64,000 nt of DNA from Pseudarthrobacter chlorophenolicus. Lineage in GTDB: Bacteria; Actinomycetota; Actinomycetes; Actinomycetales; Micrococcaceae. The stretch covers positions 20,420 to 84,419 of the forward strand of contig NZ_JZTW01000019.1 of assembly GCF_000962805.1 (NCBI RefSeq), written 5' to 3'. This document shows, piece by piece, positions 25,913 to 35,363 of the stretch (position 1 is its first letter; every line of letters starts with the position of its first letter). The notes under the pieces are model-generated. The model was not told the DNA's origin, did no database searches, and saw nothing but the letters and a program-made list of their open reading frames with translations. Position numbers and translations under genes: made by a program.

Positions 25913-27826
25913 ATGAGCATGGACGGCGTGGCCTGGAGCTCGCTCTACAAAATCAGCACCGCAAAGAGCGGCTCCAAGCCGTTCTCCAAGGAAACCCTAA
26001 AAAGGGTCCTGGCCTTTGCCGCCCCGCACAAGGGCAAACTCATTGCCTTTGTGATCGCGTCCATCGCAGGGGCGGTGCTGGCCGTGGCCACCCCGGTGCT
26101 CGCCGGCCAGGTGGTTGACGCCATTATTGCCAAGGCAGCCGCCGGGACTGTGATCTGGCTTGCCGTGCTGATCGCCATCGTGGCTGTGGGGGAGGCCGGC
26201 GTGGGGCTGCTGACCCGCTGGTTGTCGTCGAACATCGGCGAAGGCGTCATCGTGGACCTGCGCACCCGGGTGTTCGACCACGTGCAGCGCATGCCCATTG
26301 CCTTCTTCACCCGCACCCGGACAGGAGCGCTGGTCAGCCGGCTCAACAATGACGTCATCGGGGCGCAGTCCGCTTTCGCCGGCACCCTCTCCGGCGTGGT
26401 GAGCAACTCCGTGGCCCTGGTCCTGACGCTGGTCGTAATGCTCAATACGTCGTGGCTGGTGACAGTGCTGGCCATGGTGCTGCTGCCGATCTTCCTGATC
26501 CCGGCCCGGCGCATGGGCTCCAAGCTGGCAGACCTGCGCCGCGAAGCCGCCGCGCACAACGCCGCCATGGGCACCCAGATGACGGAGCGGTTCTCCGCAC
26601 CGGGGGCCACGCTGGTCAAGCTGTTCGGACGCCCGGATGAGGAATCCCGCGAGTTCGCTGCCCGCGCAGGCAGGGTCCGGGACATCGGCGTCCGCATGGC
26701 AATGCTGCAGTTCACCTTCGTCACGGCCCTGACGCTGGTCTCCGCGCTCGCGCTGGCGCTGGTGTACGGACTGGGCGGCTGGCTTGCCCTGGGTGGCCAG
26801 CTGGCCCCCGGTGACGTGGTGGTCCTTGCGCTGCTCCTGACCCGCCTCTACGCTCCGCTCACGGCGCTGTCCAACGCCCGGGTGGAAGTCATGAGCGCGC
26901 TGGTCAGCTTTGAACGCGTGTTCGAAATCCTGGACCTGAAGCCGCTCATCCAGCAGAAGCCGGACGCCCGCCCGGTTCCGGCCGGGCCGGTGTCCGTGGA
27001 GTTCGACGACGTCCGGTTCGCCTACCCGTCAGCGGACAAGGTCTCCCTGGCCTCCCTTGAGGAAGTCTCCACCCTGGACACCAGGGGCGGCGAGGAAGTG
27101 CTGCACGGTGTCAGCTTCCGGGTGGAGCCGGGACAGACGGTAGCGCTGGTGGGCTCATCCGGCGCCGGCAAGTCCACGATCGCCCAGCTGCTGTCGCGGC
27201 TGTACGACGTCGACTCGGGCGCAGTGCGGCTGGGCGGAACCACGCCGGGAACCGGGATCGACGTCCGCGACACTACCTTCGATTCGTTGCGCGACACACT
27301 GGGAATGGTGACCCAGGACGGCCACCTGTTCCACGAAACCATCGCCTCAAACCTTCGGCTTGCGCGCCCGGATGCGACGGACGATGACATGTGGGACGTC
27401 CTGCGGCAGGCACGCCTCGAGGCCATGATCCGGTCCCTGCCGGACGGCCTGGAAACAGTGGTGGGGGAGCGCGGCTACCGGCTTTCCGGCGGCGAACGCC
27501 AACGGCTCACCATCGCCCGGCTCCTTATCGCCCAGCCCCGGGTGGTCATCCTGGACGAGGCGACGGCTGCACTGGACTCTACGAACGAAGCCGCGGTGCA
27601 GGCAGCCCTTGGCGCCGCACTTGAGGGGCGTACCGCCGTCGTGATTGCGCACCGCCTGTCCACCGTCCGCGCGGCGGACGCCATCCTGGTGGTGGAGGGC
27701 GGCCACATCGTGGAGCGCGGGACGCACACCGAGCTCCTGGCCGCCGAGGGCCGCTACGCGGAGCTCTACCGGACACAGTTCGCCGAGGCCAAGGCGGTGG
27801 CGGCAGAAGCCGTCCCGGAGTCCTAG
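25913..27826 (+). CDS. ABC exporter, fused permease and ATPase
   Basis: 637-aa half-transporter of the MsbA/MDR type. The transmembrane domain covers about 30-330 with six helices (LIAFVIASIAGAVLAVATPVLAGQVV, VALVLTLVVMLNTSWLVTVLAMVLLP). The ATPase domain follows: Walker A GSSGAGKST near 414, LSGGERQR near 523, VVILDEATAALDS and the H-loop IAHRLST. An insertion between residues 370 and 400 precedes Walker A. It starts 2 nt after the ABC-F stop, sharing its mRNA, so it may export the drug against which the ABC-F protects. Substrate unknown. Confidence 0.9.
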   Translation: MSMDGVAWSSLYKISTAKSGSKPFSKETLKRVLAFAAPHKGKLIAFVIASIAGAVLAVATPVLAGQVVDAIIAKAAAGTVIWLAVLIAIVAVGEAGVGLLTRWLSSNIGEGVIVDLRTRVFDHVQRMPIAFFTRTRTGALVSRLNNDVIGAQSAFAGTLSGVVSNSVALVLTLVVMLNTSWLVTVLAMVLLPIFLIPARRMGSKLADLRREAAAHNAAMGTQMTERFSAPGATLVKLFGRPDEESREFAARAGRVRDIGVRMAMLQFTFVTALTLVSALALALVYGLGGWLALGGQLAPGDVVVLALLLTRLYAPLTALSNARVEVMSALVSFERVFEILDLKPLIQQKPDARPVPAGPVSVEFDDVRFAYPSADKVSLASLEEVSTLDTRGGEEVLHGVSFRVEPGQTVALVGSSGAGKSTIAQLLSRLYDVDSGAVRLGGTTPGTGIDVRDTTFDSLRDTLGMVTQDGHLFHETIASNLRLARPDATDDDMWDVLRQARLEAMIRSLPDGLETVVGERGYRLSGGERQRLTIARLLIAQPRVVILDEATAALDSTNEAAVQAALGAALEGRTAVVIAHRLSTVRAADAILVVEGGHIVERGTHTELLAAEGRYAELYRTQFAEAKAVAAEAVPES

Positions 27827-27852
27827 CAGCCCTTACGGGGCTCCAGGGTCGA

Positions 27853-28332
27853 TCAGTGGCCCGGCAGGGTGGCGTCGGGCGAAGCCAGCGCGGGCAGGAT
27901 GTGGTCCGTCAGCAGCGGGGCGAGGTCGCCGGGAAGCGGAGCGCCGGCACCCAGCCCGGAAGCTTCCGAACCAGCGGCTTCCGGAGCGGCTCCGTCCCGG
28001 CCAGCAAGGTCCAGCCAGCGGATCTCCGCTATCTCGGCGGACGGGTGGGCCTGCCATGTCCCGGGCGCCATGAATACGGTGGCCTCGATGTCCGTGTCGG
28101 CTTCGTTGGCGGCATCTGCGATCCATACCCCCATCAGCCGGAGCTGGCGTGGATCGATAACGATACCCACTTCCTCCTCCAACTCTCGGGCCGCCGCCTG
28201 CACGGCTGTTTCGCCGGGCTCCGGTTTGCCGCCGGGGTGCATGAACATGGCGGTGCCGCGCTTGCGGACGGTGAGGAGGCGGCCGGCGTCGTCAAAAACG
28301 CAGACGGCGGACACCACGATCCGGTGCTTCAC
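27853..28332 (-). CDS. NUDIX hydrolase
   Basis: 159-aa NUDIX pyrophosphohydrolase. The NUDIX box begins GGKPEPGETAVQAAARELEEEVGI (first G near 38) with the expected REXXEE segment. The C-terminus is extended by about 40 Ala/Gly-rich residues. GTG 28332 overlaps the upstream DUF6314 stop as GTGA, giving VKHRIVVSAVCVFD. Substrate not predictable; house-cleaning of damaged nucleotides or NDP-linked compounds is typical. Confidence 0.87.
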   Translation of the reverse strand: MKHRIVVSAVCVFDDAGRLLTVRKRGTAMFMHPGGKPEPGETAVQAAARELEEEVGIVIDPRQLRLMGVWIADAANEADTDIEATVFMAPGTWQAHPSAEIAEIRWLDLAGRDGAAPEAAGSEASGLGAGAPLPGDLAPLLTDHILPALASPDATLPGH

Positions 28333-28838
28333 GAGTCCCCATTCCGGGTCAGGTGCGAGGTCAGGAGCAGGTCCTTGTGCGGCCCGGTCACGTCCCAGCT
28401 GTAGCTGAACCGGTGCGGACCCTCGAACGCGTAGGCCACGCGGTAAGTATCGGGATCGCACCAGTGGTTGTCCAGGTTGGCCTCCGGAGCGAAACTCATG
28501 CGGTGGAACGGCCGCCCGTCCGGGAAAAAGACGTCAAGGGCGTCCGCCCGTCCGCTGGGCCTGAGCAGGTAGTCGCGGGTGGCGGGTCCGGTGAAGGTGG
28601 GCCAGCGCATGGTGCCTTCCTCGCGAAGGTCCAGGCCGGCGTCGGGCGTTGGCGTGAAAAGTACGACGCCGGAAAAGGTTCCGCGGGTGCCGTCGGCCCG
28701 GTCCCACAGGTCCCGTTCGACAGTCCAGCGGCCGAGGCGCCCCGTATCCGTTGTCCCGGCCGGTTTACCGGCGGGGCCGAGCAGGTAGGCGCGAAGGTCA
28801 AACGCCGGGGACTCAAACGCCGGGGACTCGAAATTCAA
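28329..28838 (-). CDS. DUF6314 family protein
   Basis: About 169-aa soluble protein with the family pattern LGRWTVERDLWDRADGTRGTFSG, REEGTMRW, and the terminal YSWDVTGPHKDLLLTSHL. It overlaps the NUDIX gene by GTGA. The start is uncertain: the TTG at 28838 abuts the tRNA gene, and the first residues hold a tandem FESPAF repeat that may be untranslated. Function unknown; paired occurrence with NUDIX suggests a shared pathway. Confidence 0.75.
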   Translation of the reverse strand: MNFESPAFESPAFDLRAYLLGPAGKPAGTTDTGRLGRWTVERDLWDRADGTRGTFSGVVLFTPTPDAGLDLREEGTMRWPTFTGPATRDYLLRPSGRADALDVFFPDGRPFHRMSFAPEANLDNHWCDPDTYRVAYAFEGPHRFSYSWDVTGPHKDLLLTSHLTRNGDS

Positions 28839-28839
28839 G

Positions 28840-28912
28840 TGCCCTCGATTGGAATCGAACCAACGACACCGGCTTTAGGAGAGCCGTGCTCTATCCACTG
28901 AGCTACGAGGGC
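28840..28912 (-). tRNA. tRNA-Arg (anticodon CCT)
   Basis: A 73-nt cloverleaf read on the minus strand: acceptor GCCCTCG/CGAGGGC with discriminator A, D arm GCTC AGTGGATA GAGC, anticodon stem CGGCT/AGCCG with loop CTCCTAA (anticodon CCT), T arm GTTGG TTCGATT CCAAT. The 3' CCA is not encoded. It decodes AGG. Confidence 0.97.
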
Positions 28913-28995
28913 GGGCATCCTGGGGATCGGCGGCGCCGGTCCGGACGGACACGCATACCAGCATACAAGGTACGGAGCCGTACTACGCTCAAGGC

Positions 28996-29754
28996 ATGAG
29001 TCCAGCCCCGTCCGCCGCTCCCGCTGCCACCTTTTTACCGGACACAGCGTCCACCCGGCAGTACATCGGCGCGTGGTCCGTCCTGAGTGTTCTCCAGTAC
29101 TTTGCGGCGGAGGCTGCGGTGGTCATGGCATGGGCCGGTCCGCGCCCCTACGACCTGCGCACCGGTTACATCAGTGACCTTGGCGCCCTCAACTGCGGTA
29201 TCTACGACGGCCGCCAGGTGTGTTCTCCGTTGAACTGGCTGATGAATGCCTCGTTCGTGGTGCAGGGGCTGGGGATGCTGCTGGGTGCGGTGCTGCTGAC
29301 GTCCGGGCTGCTGTGCGTCGCAGCCCGTCCCGGAACCCGGGTTGAGCCGGGCCCGCGCAGGCCGTGGCTCGCGGCCGCCGCGGTGAGGGTGCTGACAGGA
29401 GCGGCAGGGGCAGGAACCGTGGTGGTGGGGCTTGTCCCCGAGGACGCGGGCTCACCCTTGCACTTCATCGGGGCTGTCACGTACTTCCTTACCGGCGCTG
29501 CTGCGCTGCTGGTGTTGGGCTTCCTGTGGCTGCGGAAGGCCCGCATGGCCTGGTTCCTCCTGGCCTGCGGAACCGTCTCGCTGGCGGCGCTGGCAACCGG
29601 CGGCCTGACCGGGATGGATGTTCCCGAGCCCGGCACGCTGGAGCGGCTGATGGGCTATCCGGTGACGGTGGGCATGGCAACAGCGGGCATCGTCATCGCA
29701 CGGCGGGTCCACCGGCACCGGAAGTACCTGAGGGCTTCAGCGATTGCCCCGTAG
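28996..29754 (+). CDS. DUF998 membrane protein
   Basis: 252-aa protein with six predicted membrane segments. DUF998 hallmarks: a first helix near 27-48, YISDLGALNCG after it, NASFVVQGLGMLLGAVLL, GLVPEDAGSPLHFIGAVTYF and the last helices with VTVGMATAGIVIA. ATG 28996 lies 6 nt after TACGCT, so the mRNA is probably leaderless. Function unknown. Confidence 0.82.
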   Translation: MSPAPSAAPAATFLPDTASTRQYIGAWSVLSVLQYFAAEAAVVMAWAGPRPYDLRTGYISDLGALNCGIYDGRQVCSPLNWLMNASFVVQGLGMLLGAVLLTSGLLCVAARPGTRVEPGPRRPWLAAAAVRVLTGAAGAGTVVVGLVPEDAGSPLHFIGAVTYFLTGAAALLVLGFLWLRKARMAWFLLACGTVSLAALATGGLTGMDVPEPGTLERLMGYPVTVGMATAGIVIARRVHRHRKYLRASAIAP

Positions 29755-29801
29755 CCGCCGATTTGGGTGTCCAAAAGGCAGTTACGGAGCAACGGATAGC
29801 G

Positions 29802-30437
29802 TTAACCGGCCGTTGCTGCCTTGCGCTTCCGCGTTCCGATGACCACCGCGGCCACTCCGGCCAGAAGGCTCAGGATCAGCAGCACCCACCCTGCCACCGT
29901 GAGACCGGACGCGAGGGCCACCTGGCCGGTGCCGGGAGCGTCCGGTCCCATCAGCCCGTCAATGGCCACGTTGGCCCACAGCCGGACCACGACGAACAGC
30001 ATGGGCAGGGCCCACAGCGCCCAGCGCAGCGACTTCCTGGCCACATTGGTGCCGATCAGCAGCAGCCAGGTGAACCCGAAGATCAGCGGAAACAGGATGC
30101 CGGCAGTCTTATGGACGTAGTTGAGCTGGCCGCGCGCGTCGTCATCCATGACGCCGCGCAGGTCGTCGATGTAGGCAGGATCGAAGCCGCCCACCAGGGA
30201 GTCCGGCATGGGTTTGCCAACAGAGAGTTGGGTGAGCTGGTCCATGGTCAGCAGGTGCAGGTACCAGAACAGGAACAGGCTGGCCACCACGCCCGCGATC
30301 AGGATGAGGTTGCTGTTGTTCTGGGCTTTCTCGGGAGTGCGCGCGGTAGTGGGGTTCACCACCGGCGGGAGATGGTGCTGCGGCACGGCAGCCTTTGCAC
30401 CGTGCTTCTTGATCCGCTGGGCAGGGGTTTTGGCCAT
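29802..30437 (-). CDS. Conserved four-helix membrane protein
   Basis: 211-aa protein with a basic N-terminus (MAKTPAQRIKKHGAKAAVPQHH) and four predicted membrane helices (LILIAGVVASLFLFWYLHLL, AGILFPLIFGFTWLLLIG, WALWALPMLFVVVRLWANVA, GLTVAGWVLLILSLLAGVAAVVIG). The loop between the first two is about 60 residues. Start ATG 30437. No named family recognised. Divergent from the next gene with a 32-nt gap. Confidence 0.75.
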   Translation of the reverse strand: MAKTPAQRIKKHGAKAAVPQHHLPPVVNPTTARTPEKAQNNSNLILIAGVVASLFLFWYLHLLTMDQLTQLSVGKPMPDSLVGGFDPAYIDDLRGVMDDDARGQLNYVHKTAGILFPLIFGFTWLLLIGTNVARKSLRWALWALPMLFVVVRLWANVAIDGLMGPDAPGTGQVALASGLTVAGWVLLILSLLAGVAAVVIGTRKRKAATAG

Positions 30438-30469
30438 GGCTCCATTATTCCGCCCCATAGACTGAAGCC

Positions 30470-31300
30470 ATGACCATTGGCCGACACAGCGCAGCTGTAC
30501 TTGACCCTGCACTGGACGACTACGATCTGGCGGCGGCGCTGGTCCGCGAAGCCGGGCAACTGGCGCTCCTTATGCGGATGGCAGGACTGCAGTCCCAGCA
30601 GAAGACGTCCGTTTCCGACGTTGTGACGGCGGCGGACCACGCTGCGGAGGAGTACGTCCTCTCGCAGCTGCAGCGGTGCCGGCCCCAGGATGGCATCCTG
30701 GGGGAGGAAGGCGCCTCCGTGCAGGGGACCAGCGGCCGCACCTGGGTCATCGACCCCGTGGACGGCACCTACAACTTCCTGCACGGCTCCACGTACTGGT
30801 GCTCGGCCATTGCGCTCAAGGACGAGCATGATGTCCAGCTGGGGGCCATCTTCCAGCCTGAGGAGGACAAGTTGTGGCTGGGCGGCAGCAGCCGGAAGGC
30901 CACGCTGAACGGCGATACCATCACCGTGTACGGCGACAACCACGGGGAGCGCAACGCCACCCCCGCCGCCCAACTGGGCGCAGCCACCTACATCCACCCC
31001 ACCTGGCTGATGGACCCGCTCTGTGCCATGCCCTGGCACGCAGCGGCGACCTCCGCGGCGGCGCTGCGCATGCTCGGATCCGGCTCCTGCGACCTGGGCA
31101 GGGTGGCCGACGGGCAACTCGGCTGCTGGTTCCAGCACAGCTGCCCCGAATGGGATTGGCTGCCCGGCAAGGCAATTGTCCGCGCCGCCGGCGGCGCCGT
31201 TGACACCGTGCAGGTCAACGGCCTGGAGTGGTTCATGGCCGGGGGCACGACGGCGGTGCGCGAGTTGCGTGCCGCGCTTGAATCCGGCTCGGTGGCCTAG
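30470..31300 (+). CDS. Inositol monophosphatase family protein
   Basis: 276-aa Mg2+-dependent phosphatase. Metal motifs: GEEG at 78-81 and DPVDGTYNF at 95-103; the third Asp is in EWDWLPGKAIVRAAGG near 224. Family substrates include inositol-1-phosphate, histidinol phosphate and PAP. ATG 30470 is 6 nt after a TAGACT -10 box, consistent with a leaderless transcript. Confidence 0.87.
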   Translation: MTIGRHSAAVLDPALDDYDLAAALVREAGQLALLMRMAGLQSQQKTSVSDVVTAADHAAEEYVLSQLQRCRPQDGILGEEGASVQGTSGRTWVIDPVDGTYNFLHGSTYWCSAIALKDEHDVQLGAIFQPEEDKLWLGGSSRKATLNGDTITVYGDNHGERNATPAAQLGAATYIHPTWLMDPLCAMPWHAAATSAAALRMLGSGSCDLGRVADGQLGCWFQHSCPEWDWLPGKAIVRAAGGAVDTVQVNGLEWFMAGGTTAVRELRAALESGSVA

Positions 31301-31380
31301 GCCGTTCCAGGCTCTCCGGGGAGCGTCATCCACAGGCCGGGAGGTGGGTGTCGGTCCCAACGCCTAGACTTGTAGGCACC

Positions 31381-33900
31381 ATGGATATGTTGTTTGACCC
31401 GTACTCTGACGGACCGTTCAAGGCCGCCCCCGCATCTGCCACCCATGCAAGGACCCGTTCCGACGCCGTGGCTACCGCGGCCGGGCCGGGCGGTTCGGCG
31501 TCCGGCGGCCACGCCGCAGGCGAGCACCCTGGGCAGCACCAGTCCGGGCAGCACCACGGCAGGCGCCTGGATCCCGCGAAGTTGACGGAGGGCCTGAATC
31601 CCCAGCAGGAGGAAGCGGTCAAGCACGCCGGATCGGCATTGCTGATCGTCGCCGGTGCAGGCTCGGGCAAGACCCGTGTGCTCAGTAACCGGATTGCCTA
31701 CCTCATCGCCACCGGGCGCGCCCACCACGGCGAGATCCTGGCGATCACCTTCACCAACAAGGCCGCCGCGGAAATGCGGGAACGTATCGAAGCCCTGGTG
31801 GGCGGCCGCGCCAAAATCATGTGGATCTCCACGTTCCACTCCTCCTGCGTCCGGATCCTCCGCCAGGAGGCGGCCAACGTTGGTTTGAAATCCAACTTCT
31901 CCATCTACGACTCCGCGGATTCGCTGCGCCTGGTCACGCAGGTGTCCAAGGCCCTGGACCTGGACCCCAAGAAGTTCGCACCCAAGGCCATCCAGCACAA
32001 GATCTCCGCGCTGAAGAACGAGCTCATCGACGCTGATTCCTACGCCTCGGACGCCAATTACAACGATCCCTTCGAGCAGGCCGTCGCCGAGGTTTACAAG
32101 GGGTATACCCAACGGCTTCGCCAGGCCAACGCCATGGACTTTGACGACCTCATTGCCGAGACCGTGTTCATGTTCCGCGCGTTCCCGGCGCTCGCGGAAT
32201 CCTACCGGCGCCGGTTCCGCCACGTCCTGGTGGACGAATACCAGGACACCAACCACGCCCAGTACGCGCTGGTCCGCGAAATCGTGGGCGAGGGCCCCGG
32301 GGCCTCGGAACTTACAGTAGTGGGCGACTCGGACCAGTCCATCTACGCCTTCCGCGGGGCAGACATCCGCAACATCGTGGAGTTCGAAAAGGATTACCCC
32401 GAGGCCCGCACCATCAAACTGGAGCAGAACTACCGCTCCACGCAGAACATCCTCAGCGCCGCCAACTCGGTGATTTCCCGCAACCCCAACCGCCCCGAAA
32501 AGCGGCTGTGGACGGCCGAGGGCGAAGGCCACAAGATCATCGGCTACGTGGGCGAAAACGAACACGACGAAGCCCAGTTCATCGCCAAGGAAATCGACCG
32601 GCTCCAGGACGAGGACAACCTCCGCCCCGGCGACGTCGCCATTTTCTACCGCACCAACGCGCAGTCCCGCTCCATCGAAGATGTCCTGGTCCGCGTCGGG
32701 TTGCCGTACAAGGTAGTGGGTGGCACCCGCTTCTACGAGCGCAAGGAAATCAAGGACGCCCTCGCCTACCTGCGCGTCCTGGTCAACCCGGACGACGACG
32801 TCAACCTCCGTCGGGTGCTCAACGAACCTAAGCGGGGCATCGGGGACCGTGCGGAAGGGGCAGTGGCGGCGCTTGCCAGCCGCGAGCGGATTTCCTTCAT
32901 GGCCGCTGCCCGGCGCGCCGAACAGGCTCCCGCCATGGCCACCCGCTCCGTCAACGCCGTCCTGGGCTTCGTGAAACTCCTGGACGATCTCGCCGAGGTG
33001 GCTGCCGGCTCCGGCGCTGCCGCCGCACTCGAAGCAGTCCTGGAACAGACCGGCTACCTCGCCGGCTTGCGGTCCAGCACCGATCCCCAGGACGAGTCCA
33101 GGGTGGAGAACCTTGCCGAACTCGTTGCCGTGGTCCGCGAGTACGAGCAGGAAAACCCTGAAGGATCGTTGGGAGCGTTCCTGGAGCAGGTGTCGCTGGT
33201 GGCTGACGCCGACCAGATTCCCGATGCCCCAGGCGCCGACATTGACGCCGCCGTCGCTGAAGCCAAACGGCTGGGCGTGGTGACCCTCATGACTTTGCAC
33301 ACCGCCAAGGGGCTTGAATTCCCTGTCGTGTTCCTGACCGGCATGGAGCACGGACTGTTTCCGCACCAGCGGTCTGCCACCGATCCGAAGGAACTGGCCG
33401 AGGAACGCCGGCTGGCCTATGTGGGCCTGACCCGCGCCCGCAAACGCCTCTACGTCACACGCTCCGAAGTCCGCAACATGTGGGGCCAGAGCCAGTACAA
33501 CCCGGCCAGCCAGTTCCTCGAGGAAATCCCTGCGGAACTGCTGGAGTGGAAGCGCGAGGGAACCAGCCGGCAGGCCGCCTGGGGCGGGGGATCGATCAGT
33601 TCCGGCCGCTACAGCGGCTCCTTCTGGGGTGCGGGTACCTCCCGCGGAGCCGCCGCCGATCCTTCGGCGGGATTCAATGCTGACGTTCCGGCGGCAATCG
33701 CACGGAACAGGGTCCAGCCACAGAAGGAAATTATCGCCGTCAGCGTGGGGGACAAGGTCAACCACACCAGCTTCGGCAACGGGACGGTCCTGGCGCTGGA
33801 GGGTGCCGGTGACAAGACCGTGGCGAAGGTGAAGTTCGACGTTGGCGAGAAACGCCTGCTGCTGCGTTATGCTCCGCTGACCAAGGTGGAGGTCCAGTAG
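31381..33900 (+). CDS. pcrA: ATP-dependent DNA helicase PcrA/UvrD
   Basis: 839-aa SF1A 3'-to-5' helicase for repair and removal of transcription or replication blocks. Motif I AGAGSGKTR near 90, TFTNKAAAEMRER, motif II DEYQDTNH near 284, GDSDQSIYAFRGA motif III, LEQNYRS motif IV, LHTAKGLEFPVVFL motif V and YVGLTRARKRLY motif VI. A 60-residue Gly/His-rich N-terminal tail precedes the core. The C-terminus (SVGDKVNHTSFGNGTVLAL) is the Tudor-like RNA-polymerase-binding domain of PcrA. A TAGACT box sits 10 nt before ATG 31381. Confidence 0.95.
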   Translation: MDMLFDPYSDGPFKAAPASATHARTRSDAVATAAGPGGSASGGHAAGEHPGQHQSGQHHGRRLDPAKLTEGLNPQQEEAVKHAGSALLIVAGAGSGKTRVLSNRIAYLIATGRAHHGEILAITFTNKAAAEMRERIEALVGGRAKIMWISTFHSSCVRILRQEAANVGLKSNFSIYDSADSLRLVTQVSKALDLDPKKFAPKAIQHKISALKNELIDADSYASDANYNDPFEQAVAEVYKGYTQRLRQANAMDFDDLIAETVFMFRAFPALAESYRRRFRHVLVDEYQDTNHAQYALVREIVGEGPGASELTVVGDSDQSIYAFRGADIRNIVEFEKDYPEARTIKLEQNYRSTQNILSAANSVISRNPNRPEKRLWTAEGEGHKIIGYVGENEHDEAQFIAKEIDRLQDEDNLRPGDVAIFYRTNAQSRSIEDVLVRVGLPYKVVGGTRFYERKEIKDALAYLRVLVNPDDDVNLRRVLNEPKRGIGDRAEGAVAALASRERISFMAAARRAEQAPAMATRSVNAVLGFVKLLDDLAEVAAGSGAAAALEAVLEQTGYLAGLRSSTDPQDESRVENLAELVAVVREYEQENPEGSLGAFLEQVSLVADADQIPDAPGADIDAAVAEAKRLGVVTLMTLHTAKGLEFPVVFLTGMEHGLFPHQRSATDPKELAEERRLAYVGLTRARKRLYVTRSEVRNMWGQSQYNPASQFLEEIPAELLEWKREGTSRQAAWGGGSISSGRYSGSFWGAGTSRGAAADPSAGFNADVPAAIARNRVQPQKEIIAVSVGDKVNHTSFGNGTVLALEGAGDKTVAKVKFDVGEKRLLLRYAPLTKVEVQ

Positions 33901-34020
33901 CCCGGGGGATATTCGCCTGCATTGGCCGCCGGAAGAGCAGCGCGGCCCTTGCCGCCGCCTGGCCGCAGGGCTACAGTTCAGGAACTTTCTGACGCCGAGC
34001 CCAAAGCATCGGAGCGGACC

Positions 34021-35337
34021 ATGCGGATTCTCTTCGCCAGCCAGGCCATTGACGGGCACTTCAACCCGATGACCGGCGTCGCTGTCCGGCTGCGGGAGCG
34101 CGGCCATGACGTGCGGTGGTACACCGGCCCCGTCTTCGCCCCGAAGCTGGCAGTGCTCGGCATCCCGCTCCTGCCATTCGAGCGCGCCATCGAACACCGG
34201 GCTGACAACCTGCTGGAGCTCTATCCCGAACGGGCACGGCTTAAGGGTCCCCGCGCCATAGGTTTCGACGGCGAAAAGATCTTCGCCAGCAACGTCACCA
34301 ACTTCTTCGAGGACATCCGCAGTCTGGCGGTTGACTTCCCCTTCGACGTCGCGGTGGTGGACAGCACCATGTTCATCCACCGGCTGACCTCGCGGCTGCT
34401 CAACAAGCCCCTGGTCAACTTCGTGGTGCTGCCCAACATGGAGAGCGACCCGCTGGTGCCGCCGCTGTTCTTCGGGTTCACGCCGCCCCGGAACCCGGCG
34501 GAGAAGATCCTGCAGGCCGCGGCCGGGGTCCTGTCCGACCATGTCATCCTTCGGCCCGCCGGACAAAGCTACCGCCGCCAGCACGCCGCCTACGGACTGG
34601 CGGTACCCAAACGGGGACACCTGGTCGACGAGCCCTACCGCTGCTCAGACGCAGTCATCCAGACAGGCCCGGAAGCCCTCGATTTCCCCCGCAGGCAAAC
34701 CAACCCCAAAGTCCACTACGTTGGGGCGCTCCTGCCGCACCGGCCCCAGCCCAGCCAACCCGGCCAGTCCAGGGAATCCGGCGCCAATACCGCGGAAAGC
34801 GAATGGCCGCGCTACCCAGCCACCTTCCTGGTGACGCAGGGAACGGTAGACAACACAGACCACGGCAAGCTCATCATCCCCGCACTGGAAGCCGTTAAGG
34901 ACATGGATGCCCTGGTGGTGGTTGCCACCGGCGGCCGCGGCACGGAGGAACTCCGCGCCCGCTACCCCCAGGCGAACGTTGTGGTCCGCGACTATGTGGA
35001 CTTCGCCAAGGTCCTGGAATTCACCGACGTGTTTATCAGCAACGGCGGCTTTGGGGGCGTCCAGCTCAGCCTCTCCAAAGGGGTGCCCCTGGTGGTCTCC
35101 GGAATCAACGAAGGCAAAAGCGATGTCAACGCCCGCGTTGAGTACGCAGGAGTGGGGATCAACCTGAAATCAGAGCACCCCAGTCCGGCGGCCATCACCC
35201 GGGCCGTGACCGCCGTCCTCAGCGAACCCCGCTGGAAGGCCCGCGCCCGGCACATGCGGGACCAGTTTGTTGGCGCCGACCCCGCAGCGGCAGCGGCCGA
35301 CGTCGTGGAAGGTGTGCTCCCGCCGTCGTCCGCCTGA
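34021..35337 (+). CDS. MGT-type glycosyltransferase
   Basis: 438-aa GT-B fold enzyme similar to macrolide/UDP-glucuronosyl transferases. The N-terminal acceptor domain begins MRILFASQAIDGHFNPMTG. The C-terminal donor domain has VTQGTVDN, RDYVDFAKVLEFTDVFISNGGFGGVQLSLSKGVPLV (PSPG-like motif) and GVGINL. It contains neither signal peptide nor membrane helix. Natural acceptor unknown; drug or secondary-metabolite glycosylation is typical for the family. Confidence 0.85.
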   Translation: MRILFASQAIDGHFNPMTGVAVRLRERGHDVRWYTGPVFAPKLAVLGIPLLPFERAIEHRADNLLELYPERARLKGPRAIGFDGEKIFASNVTNFFEDIRSLAVDFPFDVAVVDSTMFIHRLTSRLLNKPLVNFVVLPNMESDPLVPPLFFGFTPPRNPAEKILQAAAGVLSDHVILRPAGQSYRRQHAAYGLAVPKRGHLVDEPYRCSDAVIQTGPEALDFPRRQTNPKVHYVGALLPHRPQPSQPGQSRESGANTAESEWPRYPATFLVTQGTVDNTDHGKLIIPALEAVKDMDALVVVATGGRGTEELRARYPQANVVVRDYVDFAKVLEFTDVFISNGGFGGVQLSLSKGVPLVVSGINEGKSDVNARVEYAGVGINLKSEHPSPAAITRAVTAVLSEPRWKARARHMRDQFVGADPAAAAADVVEGVLPPSSA

Positions 35338-35363
35338 ATCCGCCATGGAGCATAATGGAGCCC

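Noticed and set aside
31297..34620. 1107-codon open frame on the minus strand opposite pcrA and the glycosyltransferase
   Set aside because: Antisense shadow of high-GC coding sequence; the plus strand encodes a complete PcrA with all helicase motifs.
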